Counted from the stretch's first letter, positions 8,511 through 16,743 are shown. The stretch is 19,321 nucleotides of DNA from Gammaproteobacteria bacterium (GCA_027297825.1 JAPUHH010000190.1:1-19321), one strand, 5' to 3'. Numbers and translations are program-made. The notes: generated by a model not told the origin, from the letters alone.

Positions 8511-8700
8511 TTTATTTCGGCCACCATGAATAGCGGTCGAGCGTTAGCGAGTTGGTGAGCCGACAAATTCAACGAGCATCGCAAAATTAACATGATCTTC
8601 GGCGCAAATGCTTTTGGGTACTTTTGGCGAAACAAAAGAGCCTCAACACCCTGGGTACGAATACCCAGCAACAAAAACGAAATCCGCAAATAAACTCAAC
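8511..8700. repeat. Convergent spacer resembling a degenerate dispersed intergenic element
   Basis: The 190 bases between fabI and the converging symporter gene hold no convincing gene. They contain CTTTTG (8633-8638 region) with an inverted CAAAAG six bases later, within a TTTTGGGTACTTTTGGCGAA stretch. Similar CCAAAAGTACCCAAAAG-type sequences recur between genes in various gammaproteobacteria (recollection, not searched). A perfect hairpin, CTGGGTA-CGAA-TACCCAG, lies at 8651-8668. A 60-codon minus-strand frame spans the element but has no ribosome-binding site or recognisable domain. There is no poly-T terminator on either strand. Confidence 0.35.
8651..8668. terminator. Hairpin with tetraloop between fabI and symporter gene
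   Basis: CTGGGTA (8651-8657) and TACCCAG (8662-8668) pair perfectly around a CGAA loop. It stands between two converging genes, which suits a 3'-end structure, but neither strand has a following T tract. It may simply be part of the surrounding repeat-like element. Confidence 0.35.
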
Positions 8701-9966
8701 CTAAGCCGCCAATATATCCCTCTCCCCCTCTGTACGCCCAATAATCACCGCCCCACATGAATCACTAAATACATTCACACTAGTCCTACACATATCCAAC
8801 ACCCGGTCCACTGCCAAAATTAAACCAATGCCTTCTGCCGGCAAACCAATCGCCGCCAAAATTATCGCAATTGCCACTAAACTTGCCGATGGTATCCCTG
8901 CGACACCAATTGAGGTCATCAACGCCAACACCACAATGGAAAATTGCGTCGCAATGGTTAAATCCAACCCATAGGCTTGTGCAATAAAGATCGCCGCGAC
9001 GCATTCATACAATGCCGTGCCATCCATGTTGACCGTCGATCCCAGCGGCAATACAAAACTCGTTACGCGATTTGAAACTCCGGCACGATCTTCTACACAA
9101 TCCATCGTCACTGGCAAGGTTGCCGAAGACGACGCAGTGGAAAATGCGGTAAGCAAAGCGGGCGCCATGGCTTGGTAATGTTTAATGGGACTAACACCGC
9201 CAATAAACCGTAACAGCAGTGGCATGACGACTGCAATATGAATGAGTAGTGCAATAAGCACGGTAAAGAAAAATGTCAGCAATGGTTTAAAGACCTCAAT
9301 GCCTGAAATGGTGACGACTTTAGCAACCAGCGCAAACACACCAATGGGCGCAAACTTCATCACTAAGTCGGTAATTAGCATCATGACATCAAACACACCT
9401 TGCCAAAATGATTGCAACAGTTGACTTGTTTGTTGTTTGATTCTGGTCATAAAAAAACCAAACAACAAACTGAAGAAAATAAGCCCCAACATCTGCCCTT
9501 CTGCTGCGGCACGAATAATATTCGTCGGAATCATGCGTAGGAATATTCCCACAACGTCCGAGGCAGATCTTCCTTCCACCTTGGTGATGACATCACTGGT
9601 ATCCGCACTTAAACCTAAAATCTCTTTGGCAGGCACTCCGTCCACAATGCCGGGTTGAATAATGTTTACGACGGTAATACCGATGAGGATGGCAAGGGTG
9701 CTGGTGACGACATAGTAAAGCAGTGTTTTGGTACCTAAGCGACCAAATGCATCACTGGACCCTAAGCCACTTACACCAACGATGATCGATGACACAATTA
9801 ACGGCACGATGATCATTTTTAATGCGTTTAAGAACAGTTTGCCGACAAAATCAAAAATGGAGAGTAATGAAATACCGAATAGACTGGTATCGGGACTGAC
9901 CGCCAAACCCACCAAGACTGCAAGCAGCAGTGCAATAAGAATTTGCCAATGAAGCTTAAGCTGCAT
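8701..9966 (-). CDS. Dicarboxylate/amino acid:cation symporter (SLC1/DAACS, GltP/DctA type)
   Basis: This 421-residue inner-membrane secondary transporter has the usual glutamate-transporter fold. It has six N-terminal membrane segments and a core with the re-entrant hairpin 1 signature SSSATLPVTM, then the NMDGTALYE helix, then AGIPSAS in hairpin 2. The substrate helix DRVLDMCRTSVNVFSD (387-402) keeps the residues equivalent to GltPh D390, D394, R397, T398, N401 and D405. The Arg predicts an acidic substrate such as aspartate, glutamate or a C4-dicarboxylate, taken up with Na+ or H+. The usual Gly before the last Asp is Ser401 (AGT; one base from GGT). The gene lies 46 bases after ppiD on the same strand, with its own possible -10 box (TATAGT, 9980-9975) only 8 bases before the ATG and no ribosome-binding site. 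It is not part of the Pseudomonas arrangement as I recall it. Confidence 0.92.
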   Translation of the reverse strand: MQLKLHWQILIALLLAVLVGLAVSPDTSLFGISLLSIFDFVGKLFLNALKMIIVPLIVSSIIVGVSGLGSSDAFGRLGTKTLLYYVVTSTLAILIGITVVNIIQPGIVDGVPAKEILGLSADTSDVITKVEGRSASDVVGIFLRMIPTNIIRAAAEGQMLGLIFFSLLFGFFMTRIKQQTSQLLQSFWQGVFDVMMLITDLVMKFAPIGVFALVAKVVTISGIEVFKPLLTFFFTVLIALLIHIAVVMPLLLRFIGGVSPIKHYQAMAPALLTAFSTASSSATLPVTMDCVEDRAGVSNRVTSFVLPLGSTVNMDGTALYECVAAIFIAQAYGLDLTIATQFSIVVLALMTSIGVAGIPSASLVAIAIILAAIGLPAEGIGLILAVDRVLDMCRTSVNVFSDSCGAVIIGRTEGERDILAA

Positions 9967-9974
9967 GGCTTGAG

Positions 9975-10005
9975 ACTATACTAAATTTTTGGGACTGAAG
10001 CGCAA
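9975..10005 (-). promoter_or_regulatory. Possible promoter giving a near-leaderless symporter mRNA
   Basis: TTGCGC (10005-10000) and TATAGT (9980-9975) are separated by 19 bases, a little long. The -10 lies 8 bases before the ATG at 9966, so transcription would begin within one or two bases of the start codon. The 46-base gap after ppiD has no Shine-Dalgarno sequence, which fits. The alternative is read-through from ppiD. Confidence 0.3.
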
Positions 10006-10012
10006 TATTACG

Positions 10013-11917
10013 CTACAGATTATTTTCGAATACTTGCACTTCGGATTTTTCTTTAATCGCCTCTACCACTGCACTGAATTCTCTACGACCATAATTGACG
10101 CGTTGTGATAGCTGTAAGGCTTTTTCATCGTCGAGCTCTTCGGCACCATCAATAACTTCATGCAATTCGACTAAGGCATAACTTCCATCGGGTAGCGCAA
10201 TGCCATCGACAGTAGGTTTGCCAGATGCAGGTCGCGACAAGTTAAAAGCATGCTCACTGATCGCATTTGGAACACGATTATCATCACGACGTAATGCGCC
10301 ATGACTGATTAGCTCAAGTGAATTTTCCGCAGATAACTGCTCTAAAGAATTGTCGGTTTGCATTTGCGCAAGATGCTCTTGACCTTTAGCGATGGATTGT
10401 TCTGCAGCTTTACGCACCACTAACACTTTACTGATTTCATCACTGACTTGCTCTAAAGGTCTTTGCTCAGATTTTTTATGTTCCAGCATACGGAAGGCGA
10501 TGACATGCCCATCCGCCACTTCAACCAACTCACTATTTAAACCTTCGTATAAAACATCATCTGAAAAGGCCAAGGCTTGAATTTTTGGATATGCAAAAAT
10601 CTCGGCATTACTCGTAGGCGCCAACCAACCGGTTGGCTTAATATCTAAATCAAATGATTCAGAGGCTTCTAGCAATTCATCCGGTTGCTCAGCCATTAGG
10701 TTAGCAAGTTCATCTGCGATTTCGATAAACTGTTGTTGGGCTAATTGACCTTTACGCTCATTGACAATCTGCTCCTGCACATCTTCAAATGGCTTTTGCT
10801 CTGACGCTTGAATTTCATCTAGCTTCAATATTTGGATGCCTTGCTCTGTGCGAATGGGCTTACTGATCTCGCCTAGCTCTAACGCAAACAAAGCTTCTTG
10901 TAATTCAGTGCTGGCAAAGTCGCCACGAGCAATAAAACCGATCTCCCCACCTTTTCCTGCGGATAGCTGATCTTCAGAATACTGCTTAGCCAAGTCTTCA
11001 AATGCAGCCCCCTCTTTTAGCTGTTGCGCATAACCATTTGCCTTATCTAAAGCTGCACCCCATTCCGCAGCATCGGCCGCTAAATCATTTGGCACTTTGA
11101 CTAAAATTTGGCGTGTCTTACGTAACTCACTCGTCATATAACGCTCAATCTGCCCATCATATATCGCGCGTGCATCATCTACCGATACGTCAGCCTGCTC
11201 TATTAATTCTTCTTCTTTTAATTCTATATAGGCAAGTTTTACCTTTTCTGGATTTTGAAACAGTCGCTGATTTTCTTGGTAATAACTTTCTATTTCTGCA
11301 GAAGAAACTTTTACGGTTTCAGGATCCACTTTGACTAATACATATTTGAAGTCGCGTGACTGCTCAGATAATTTTTGAAAACGCTGCAAATCCGCTTTAG
11401 GCATAAAAGAAGAAGCCGCTAATGCAGTTTCAAACTGTCGCAATTTATCTTGCTCGCGCAACTCATTTTCAAACTGAGGTTTACTATAACGCTGGGATTG
11501 CAATAGACGCTCATACTTCGCTGGATCAAACTTGCCATCTTTTTGAAATTGCGGGATTTGTTGAATTCTTTTTACTAAACTAGTATTGCTAATGCGAAAG
11601 CCTGCATCGGTGGCTTCTTGACGCAATAATTCTGAACGCACCATGTCATCGATCACTTGTTTCTTGATAACGCTCTCGTCTGGATATTGCTGCGCGTAGT
11701 TATTGCCTAATATAGATTGCAATACTTGCTTGCGCTGTTGAAATTGTCGATTAAATTCAGGTTGTGTAATCTCTCTGCCATTGATTTTAACAATCGGTGG
11801 TGCGCTACCACCGCCAAAATATTCTTGTATGCCCCAGAGCGAAAAAGACAAGATCAACAAACCAATAATAATGTAAGCCACCCAACTACTGGCTTTGTCT
11901 CTGATCTCAATAAGCAT
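10013..11917 (-). CDS. ppiD: Periplasmic folding factor PpiD (SurA_N-like/parvulin, membrane anchored)
   Basis: This 634-residue protein has a single N-terminal membrane anchor (about residues 12-30, after the short cytoplasmic MLIEIRDKASSW) and a large periplasmic part. Residues 36-180 form the SurA/PpiD N-terminal chaperone region, starting with INGREITQPEFN. Residues 266-368 form a parvulin domain, with the start RQILVKVP, the middle GGEIGFIARGDF and the end ELGEISKPIRTEQGIQILKL. The rest is the C-terminal chaperone lobe. In other bacteria PpiD sits beside the Sec translocon and helps release and fold exported proteins; its parvulin domain is often weakly active or inactive. Length fits the family (E. 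coli 623). It follows hupB and the two tRNAs, the normal gammaproteobacterial position. An AAGGA lies 13 bases before the ATG, a long spacing. Confidence 0.95.
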   Translation of the reverse strand: MLIEIRDKASSWVAYIIIGLLILSFSLWGIQEYFGGGSAPPIVKINGREITQPEFNRQFQQRKQVLQSILGNNYAQQYPDESVIKKQVIDDMVRSELLRQEATDAGFRISNTSLVKRIQQIPQFQKDGKFDPAKYERLLQSQRYSKPQFENELREQDKLRQFETALAASSFMPKADLQRFQKLSEQSRDFKYVLVKVDPETVKVSSAEIESYYQENQRLFQNPEKVKLAYIELKEEELIEQADVSVDDARAIYDGQIERYMTSELRKTRQILVKVPNDLAADAAEWGAALDKANGYAQQLKEGAAFEDLAKQYSEDQLSAGKGGEIGFIARGDFASTELQEALFALELGEISKPIRTEQGIQILKLDEIQASEQKPFEDVQEQIVNERKGQLAQQQFIEIADELANLMAEQPDELLEASESFDLDIKPTGWLAPTSNAEIFAYPKIQALAFSDDVLYEGLNSELVEVADGHVIAFRMLEHKKSEQRPLEQVSDEISKVLVVRKAAEQSIAKGQEHLAQMQTDNSLEQLSAENSLELISHGALRRDDNRVPNAISEHAFNLSRPASGKPTVDGIALPDGSYALVELHEVIDGAEELDDEKALQLSQRVNYGRREFSAVVEAIKEKSEVQVFENNL

Positions 11918-11998
11918 TTTTTATTTTACATCCTTGCAAATATGTTCAGTCACGAATTTCAAGAATCATGATTATTTACTAGTACGTGAGAATGAATT

Positions 11999-12026
11999 TT
12001 GTCACGAAGCGCATACTCCGTGACAA
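11999..12026. terminator. Long stem-loop between tRNA-Asp and ppiD
   Basis: On the minus strand TTGTCACGGAG pairs with CTTCGTGACAA (11 bp with one G-T pair) around a 6-nt loop. It lies about 80 bases after the tRNA-Asp 3' end and 80 bases before ppiD. A third copy of the arm, GTCACGAA, occurs at 11949-11956. There is no T tract, so it could be a Rho-linked terminator, an RNA-processing site or an operator. Confidence 0.4.
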
Positions 12027-12108
12027 TTTCAAAGATTTTATATCTCGAGCATTATCATAATAGATGGTATCTATTTACGCTCGCACTTCATATTCCCATA
12101 TGAATAAA

Positions 12109-12185
12109 TGGCGGAGTGGACGGGATTCGAACCCGCGACCCCCGGCGTGACAGGCCGGTATTCTAACCAGCTGAACTACCACTCC
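12109..12185 (-). tRNA. tRNA-Asp (anticodon GTC)
   Basis: This 77-nt gene folds into a complete cloverleaf. The acceptor GGAGTGG pairs with CCACTCC, and the anticodon stem CCGGC/GCCGG encloses CTGTCAC with anticodon GTC. The T arm is GCGGG-TTCGAAT-CCCGT, and the discriminator is G with CCA encoded. It lies 8 bases downstream of tRNA-Val and is probably in the same transcript. Confidence 0.98.
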
Positions 12186-12193
12186 ATCATACT

Positions 12194-12269
12194 TGGTGGG
12201 TGCTGAGGGATTCGAACCCCCGACATCCGCCTTGTAAGGGCGACGCTCTACCAGCTGAGCTAAGCACCC
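12194..12269 (-). tRNA. tRNA-Val (anticodon TAC)
   Basis: This 76-nt gene forms a complete cloverleaf. The acceptor GGGTGCT pairs with AGCACCC, the D stem is GCTC/GAGC, the anticodon loop CTTACAA gives TAC, and the T arm is GGGGG-TTCGAAT-CCCTC. The discriminator is A and CCA is encoded. Its 5' end is only 11 bases after the hupB stop codon, so the tRNA is probably cut from a hupB transcript. Confidence 0.98.
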
Positions 12270-12280
12270 CGAAAGGCGCG

Positions 12281-12553
12281 CTAGTTTACGGCATCCTTTA
12301 AGCCTTTGCCAGCCTTGAAGCTGGGCACTTTTGATGCTTTAATTTGGATGGTTTCACCGGTGCGCGGATTACGACCCATGCGTGCGCTGCGATCTTTCAC
12401 CTGAAAGGTCCCAAACCCAACTAATGCGACATTATCCCCACTACTCAAAGTATTTGAGATCGTATCAATCACCGCATCTACCGCACGTGCACCATCTGCT
12501 TTAGAAAGGTTTGCCGCTTCTGCTACGGCTTCAGCAAGTTCACTTTTATTCAT
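12281..12553 (-). CDS. hupB: DNA-binding protein HU (beta type)
   Basis: This 90-residue histone-like protein bends and compacts DNA as a dimer in the nucleoid. It starts MNKSELAEAVA and carries the HU signature GFGTFQVKDRSARMGRNPRTG in its DNA-binding arm, with the C-terminal KVPSFKAGKGLKDAVN. Full length equals the family's usual 90 residues. AGGAG lies 9 bases upstream of the ATG, so the start is clear. It follows lon, as in E. coli and Pseudomonas, and precedes tRNA-Val by 11 bases. A promoter of its own is likely in the 224-base gap after lon, giving a long leader with a stem-loop. Confidence 0.97.
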   Translation of the reverse strand: MNKSELAEAVAEAANLSKADGARAVDAVIDTISNTLSSGDNVALVGFGTFQVKDRSARMGRNPRTGETIQIKASKVPSFKAGKGLKDAVN

Positions 12554-12631
12554 TGAGCCAAACTCCTCTAAAAGTTGATATGCAGTCTATCTGACCGCAA
12601 GTTAAATTTAATAAACACTAACTGTTCGCAA

Positions 12632-12654
12632 ATCTCAGTACTAGCGACCGAGAT
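12632..12654 (-). promoter_or_regulatory. Stem-loop in the hupB leader
   Basis: On the minus strand ATCTCGGT pairs with ACTGAGAT (8 bp, one G-T) around a 7-nt loop. It lies 79 bases before the hupB ATG, inside the predicted leader. There is no following T tract, so it is not an obvious attenuator; a role in mRNA stability or translation control is possible. Confidence 0.35.
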
Positions 12655-12723
12655 AAGCTTAGGGACAATTGTTGATAATTGATTTTTGATGATTGTGTCG
12701 TTAAAACATCATTGAACGCAGGT

Positions 12724-12753
12724 GTTATACCAAGCGCTTCCAAAGCAAGTCAA
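12724..12753 (-). promoter_or_regulatory. Sigma70-type promoter for hupB
   Basis: TTGACT (12753-12748) and TATAAC (12729-12724) each match the consensus at five of six positions, with an 18-base spacer. They lie just after the lon stop. Predicted transcription starts near 12717, about 164 bases before the hupB ATG. This is a good match in a sensible place and would transcribe hupB and probably both tRNAs. Confidence 0.6.
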
Positions 12754-12777
12754 CTAAGATAGCACTTAAATAGATAA

Positions 12778-15219
12778 CTAATGCGCCTGAGCCGGCTTGC
12801 CTTTCGAAGCTGATTTCTTACGCTTCGCCGCTATAGTATCCACCACTTCAGAATCCGAGAGTGGTTCTGGCATCCTGACTAACGCGACTTGCAGCACTTC
12901 ATCAATCCACTGTACTGGAATGATTTCAAGCTTTTGTTTGATATTCTTAGGAATCTCGGTTAGATCTTTTTCATTCTCTTTCGGGATCATTACCGTTTTA
13001 ATTTCACCCCGATGAGCGGCCAAAAGCTTCTCTTTTAAGCCCCCAATGGGCAAAATTTCGCCTCGCAAAGTAATTTCTCCCGTCATCGCCACATCGGCTC
13101 GAACCGGTATTTTGGTCAGTGCTGAAACAATGGCTGTGGTCATGCCGACACCTGCACTAGGGCCATCTTTTTTGACCGCGCCTTCTGGCACATGGATATG
13201 GATATCGAATTTTTCATAGAAATCAGCTGCGATGCCTAAAATCTCAGCCCGACTACGAACGATGGTATGCGCCACTTGTATAGACTCTTGCATGACATCT
13301 TCTAATTGCCCAGTGTGGCGGGTTTTACCTTTGCCTGGGACCACCACTGCTTCAATGGTGAGAAGCTCGCCACCGACCTCGGTCCACGCCAAGCCCGTGA
13401 CTTGACCCACTTGATCATTCTCTTCTGCCAATCCATAGCGAAAGCGCTTCACACCTAGATACTTCTGCAAGACTCTAGGCGTAATAGAAATGTGTTCTTT
13501 ACTTTCACCAAGCACAATTGATTTTACAACTTTGCGGAAAATCTTTGATATTTCTCGTTCTAAATTACGCACCCCTGCCTCACGCGTATAAAAACGAATG
13601 ATGTCGCGAACCGCGGCATCACCAATATGAATTTCACCATCCTTCAAACCATTTGCTTTTAACTGCTTGGGCACAAGATAACGCATGGCAATATTTTTCT
13701 TTTCGTCTTCGGTATACCCAGGCAAACGAATTACTTCCATACGATCTAATAAGGGCCCAGGAATATTCAAACTATTGGAGGTCGCCACAAACATTACATC
13801 TGACAGATCAAAATCGACCTCTAGGTAGTGATCTCCAAAGGTATGGTTTTGCTCTGGATCTAGAACTTCCAACATTGCAGAAGCCGGATCGCCACGAAAG
13901 TCCATCGCCATTTTATCAATTTCATCGAATAAAAATAATGGATTACGTACGCCGACTTTTGACAAGTTTTGAATAATCTTGCCAGGTAAGGAGCCTATAT
14001 AAGTGCGTCGATGTCCTCTAATTTCCGCCTCGTCACGCACTCCGCCTAGCGACATACGCGTGAATTTTCTCTTCGTAGCTCTAGCAATCGATTTTCCAAT
14101 TGAGGTTTTACCCACACCTGGAGGACCTACTAGACATAATATGGGTCCTTTAGATTTCTGCACGCGCTGCTGTACTGCAAGAAATTCAATGATACGTTCT
14201 TTAACTTTCTCTAAGCCGTAATGATCTTCTTCTAAGATTTTTTCTGCGGCCGCTAAATCTTTTCGTACTTTGGATTTCTTCTTCCAGGGTACGCCCACTA
14301 ACCAATCAATGTAATTACGCACTACCGTGGCTTCTGCCGACATTGGCGACATCATCTTAAGCTTATTGAGCTCGGACGTGGCTTTCTTTTTAGCTTCTTT
14401 GGACATACCGACCTTTTCAATTTTTTCGGCCAGTTCCCCCACTTCATCCGGGGCTTCATCAATCTCGCCCAATTCTTTTTGAATCGCTTTCATCTGCTCA
14501 TTCAAATAGTATTCGCGTTGAGATTTTTCCATTTGCTGCTTAACGCGGCCACGAATACGCTTCTCAATTTGCAATACATCCAGTTCACTTTCGATCAATG
14601 TAATGAGATGCTCTAAACGTTCGCGAACACCGCTAATTTCAAGCACATGCTGCTTCTCATCTAATCTTAAAGACATATGTGCAGCAATCGTATCTGCAAG
14701 TCGCGTAGGCTCATCGATCCCTGCTAATGAAGTTAGCACTTCAGGTGGGATTTTTTTATTTAGTTTTACGTATTGCTCAAATAGATTGGTCACAGAGCGC
14801 GCTAAAGCGTCTATTTCTTTTTCATCTTCAGTCTGATCTTCAGGTTTAAGTAATGAAATTTGCGCACTAAAATAGTCTTCATCTTCTAAAAACATTTCGA
14901 CATGCGCACGTTCCACACCTTCGACGAGAACCTTAATAGTGCCATCGGGTAGTTTAAGCAATTGCAGAATGGTCGATAAAGTGCCAATTTGATGTATTTC
15001 ATCAATACCAGGATCATCAAGTTCTGCACTTTTTTGCGCCACCAATAAAATTTGTTTGTCATCGGACATGGCCGCATCTAATGCCTTAATCGATTTCTCT
15101 CTGCCTACAAACAAAGGTATGACCATATGCGGATAGACCACCACATCACGAAGCGGCAACACGGGAACGGTCATTGCAGCTTGCTCGATCGATTCGACTG
15201 GGGTTTGCTTTTCACTCAT
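12778..15219 (-). CDS. lon: ATP-dependent protease Lon (LonA type)
   Basis: This 813-residue cytoplasmic hexameric protease degrades misfolded and regulatory proteins. The N-terminal substrate-binding LON domain (about 18-210) starts VPVLPLRDVVVYPHMVIPL and is followed by a coiled-coil region (about 220-310). The AAA+ module has Walker A GPPGVGKT (365-372), Walker B FDEID (431-435) and an Arg-rich sensor region at TREAGVRNLEREI. The C-terminal protease domain has catalytic Ser688 in KDGPSAG and Lys731 in GGLKEKLLAAHRG, 43 residues apart as in E. coli (S679/K722). Length is near E. coli's 784, with an extra basic tail, KRKKSASKGK. It lies after clpX with a strong heat-shock-type promoter in the gap. 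All key residues are present, which contrasts with the neighbouring clpP. Confidence 0.98.
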   Translation of the reverse strand: MSEKQTPVESIEQAAMTVPVLPLRDVVVYPHMVIPLFVGREKSIKALDAAMSDDKQILLVAQKSAELDDPGIDEIHQIGTLSTILQLLKLPDGTIKVLVEGVERAHVEMFLEDEDYFSAQISLLKPEDQTEDEKEIDALARSVTNLFEQYVKLNKKIPPEVLTSLAGIDEPTRLADTIAAHMSLRLDEKQHVLEISGVRERLEHLITLIESELDVLQIEKRIRGRVKQQMEKSQREYYLNEQMKAIQKELGEIDEAPDEVGELAEKIEKVGMSKEAKKKATSELNKLKMMSPMSAEATVVRNYIDWLVGVPWKKKSKVRKDLAAAEKILEEDHYGLEKVKERIIEFLAVQQRVQKSKGPILCLVGPPGVGKTSIGKSIARATKRKFTRMSLGGVRDEAEIRGHRRTYIGSLPGKIIQNLSKVGVRNPLFLFDEIDKMAMDFRGDPASAMLEVLDPEQNHTFGDHYLEVDFDLSDVMFVATSNSLNIPGPLLDRMEVIRLPGYTEDEKKNIAMRYLVPKQLKANGLKDGEIHIGDAAVRDIIRFYTREAGVRNLEREISKIFRKVVKSIVLGESKEHISITPRVLQKYLGVKRFRYGLAEENDQVGQVTGLAWTEVGGELLTIEAVVVPGKGKTRHTGQLEDVMQESIQVAHTIVRSRAEILGIAADFYEKFDIHIHVPEGAVKKDGPSAGVGMTTAIVSALTKIPVRADVAMTGEITLRGEILPIGGLKEKLLAAHRGEIKTVMIPKENEKDLTEIPKNIKQKLEIIPVQWIDEVLQVALVRMPEPLSDSEVVDTIAAKRKKSASKGKPAQAH

Positions 15220-15314
15220 AGGAATAGGTCTCTTAGATAAGCTTTTAAAATGGTCATTTAGTTGTATATATCAACTTTGGAACCTAGGTTATTGATGCCT
15301 GGTGGTTAACCATA

Positions 15315-15343
15315 ACATGGGGAGTTTTAGATAAAAATTCAAG
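15315..15343 (-). promoter_or_regulatory. Sigma32 (heat-shock) promoter of lon
   Basis: CTTGAAT (15343-15337) and CCCCATGT (15322-15315) with a 14-base spacer match the sigma32 consensus CTTGAAA / CCCCATNT almost perfectly. Transcription would start near 15308, about 90 bases before the lon ATG. The E. coli lon gene is likewise heat-shock controlled from the clpX-lon gap. Confidence 0.8.
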
Positions 15344-15400
15344 GCCTTTTGGCGTACAACCGGGTATACAAACGAGCTCAAACGCTCATTTAGAAACAAC

Positions 15401-16684
15401 TCAGTCGTCTGATGCTGCTTTATCGTACTCAGTGCTTTCATAGATTAAATAGGGCTTTGAATCCCCAAGTATGACGGATTCATCCACCACCACCTTACCT
15501 ATATCACTTTGTGAGGGAATTTCGTACATGGTATCTAATAAAACATTCTCCAGTATCGTCCGCAATCCTCGAGCACCGGTCTTACGATCCATGGCCTTTC
15601 GCGCAACGGCAGAAAGCGCATTTTCACGAAATTCTATATCGACGCCTTCCATGTCAAACAAGCGCTGGTATTGCTTGGTAATTGCATTTTTTGGTTCCGT
15701 TAATATTCGCACTAGCGCTTCTTCATCAAGCTCTTCTAGTGTTGCGACCACCGGTAGACGTCCGACAAATTCTGGAATAAGTCCGTAGCGAATTAAATCT
15801 TCCGGTTCTACGTTATGCAGAATCTCACCTAGCTTGATGGCATTTCCTTTGTTCAGTACTTCGGCAGAAAATCCTATGCCGCCTTTTTCCGTTCGGTCCA
15901 AAATAACTTTATCTAACCCAGCAAATGCTCCACCACAGATAAATAAAATATTACTCGTATCGACTTGCAAAAACTCTTGCTGTGGATGTTTGCGACCACC
16001 TTGCGGAGGTACTGACGCGATAGTGCCTTCAATCAATTTTAACAATGCTTGCTGTACGCCTTCGCCAGATACATCACGTGTAATAGAAGGGTTGTCTGAT
16101 TTGCGAGAAATTTTATCGATCTCGTCGATATACACGATCCCCGTTTGCGCTTTATCTACGTCGTAATCACATTTTTGTAATAGCTTTTGAATAATATTTT
16201 CAACATCTTCACCAACATAGCCCGCTTCGGTTAGGGTTGTAGCATCAGCAATCGTAAACGGAACGTTTAACAAACGCGCAAGCGTCTCCGCTAATAAAGT
16301 TTTACCAGTACCGGTTGGACCCACCAAAAGAATATTACTTTTTGTCAGTTCGACTGCGCTCTTGCTCGAACTTCGCGCATCAAGTCGTTTATAGTGGTTA
16401 TACACCGCAACGGCTAAAACTTTTTTGGCACGTTCCTGGCCTATGACATATTCATCAAGAATAGCGTTGATTTCGGCGGGCTTAGGAAGCTTGGCAGTGC
16501 CAGCAGGAGACTGATCTTGCATCTCCTCTTTAATAATGTCATTGCATAACTCGACACATTCATCACAAATAAAAACGGATGGCCCAGCTATTAGCTTTCG
16601 AACTTCATGTTGGCTTTTGCCACAAAAAGAACAATAAAGCAGCTTGCCGCTTTCCTGGTCCTTAGTTGTATTGTCGTCACTCAT
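15401..16684 (-). CDS. clpX: ATP-dependent unfoldase ClpX
   Basis: This 427-residue AAA+ ring unfolds tagged proteins and feeds them into ClpP. The N-terminal zinc-binding domain has C18-x2-C21 and C40-x2-C43. Walker A is GPTGTGKT (122-129), the pore loop GYVG is at 155-158, Walker B is YIDEID, and the RYGLIPEFVGRLP segment is near 299-311. The sensor-2 motif is GARGLR (370-375). The IGF loop that docks on ClpP is present at 270-272 (GGIGF), so the protein is still built to bind ClpP although the adjacent ClpP lacks its catalytic His. Length matches E. coli (424). The ATG follows a weak GGTAAG. It lies 198 bases after clpP with its own candidate heat-shock promoter. Confidence 0.98.
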   Translation of the reverse strand: MSDDNTTKDQESGKLLYCSFCGKSQHEVRKLIAGPSVFICDECVELCNDIIKEEMQDQSPAGTAKLPKPAEINAILDEYVIGQERAKKVLAVAVYNHYKRLDARSSSKSAVELTKSNILLVGPTGTGKTLLAETLARLLNVPFTIADATTLTEAGYVGEDVENIIQKLLQKCDYDVDKAQTGIVYIDEIDKISRKSDNPSITRDVSGEGVQQALLKLIEGTIASVPPQGGRKHPQQEFLQVDTSNILFICGGAFAGLDKVILDRTEKGGIGFSAEVLNKGNAIKLGEILHNVEPEDLIRYGLIPEFVGRLPVVATLEELDEEALVRILTEPKNAITKQYQRLFDMEGVDIEFRENALSAVARKAMDRKTGARGLRTILENVLLDTMYEIPSQSDIGKVVVDESVILGDSKPYLIYESTEYDKAASDD

Positions 16685-16714
16685 AGTAACTTACCGAGCA
16701 TCTGTATCTCTTTA

Positions 16715-16743
16715 AGATGCCGATATATAAATTTAATTTCAAG
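16715..16743 (-). promoter_or_regulatory. Candidate sigma32 promoter of clpX
   Basis: CTTGAAA (16743-16737) is a perfect -35. CGGCATCT (16722-16715) matches five of the seven fixed positions of the -10. The spacer is 14 bases, the same as in front of lon. Transcription would start near 16708, giving a leader of about 24 bases. A 6-bp hairpin, GGAATA/TATTCC (16745-16763), lies just upstream of the -35. Confidence 0.5.

Noticed and set aside
8507..8689. 60-codon minus-strand open frame between fabI and the symporter
   Set aside because: It overlaps the fabI end and lies in a repeat-like spacer; no start signal or domain is visible.
11935..11963. CTTGAAA upstream of ppiD as a heat-shock promoter
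   Set aside because: The -35 is perfect (11963-11957), but no CCCCAT-like -10 lies at 12-17 bases; the only CATAT is too close, with a 9-base spacer.
13653..13976. 107-codon plus-strand open frame within lon
   Set aside because: It lies opposite the Lon AAA+ domain, with no start signal and no family.
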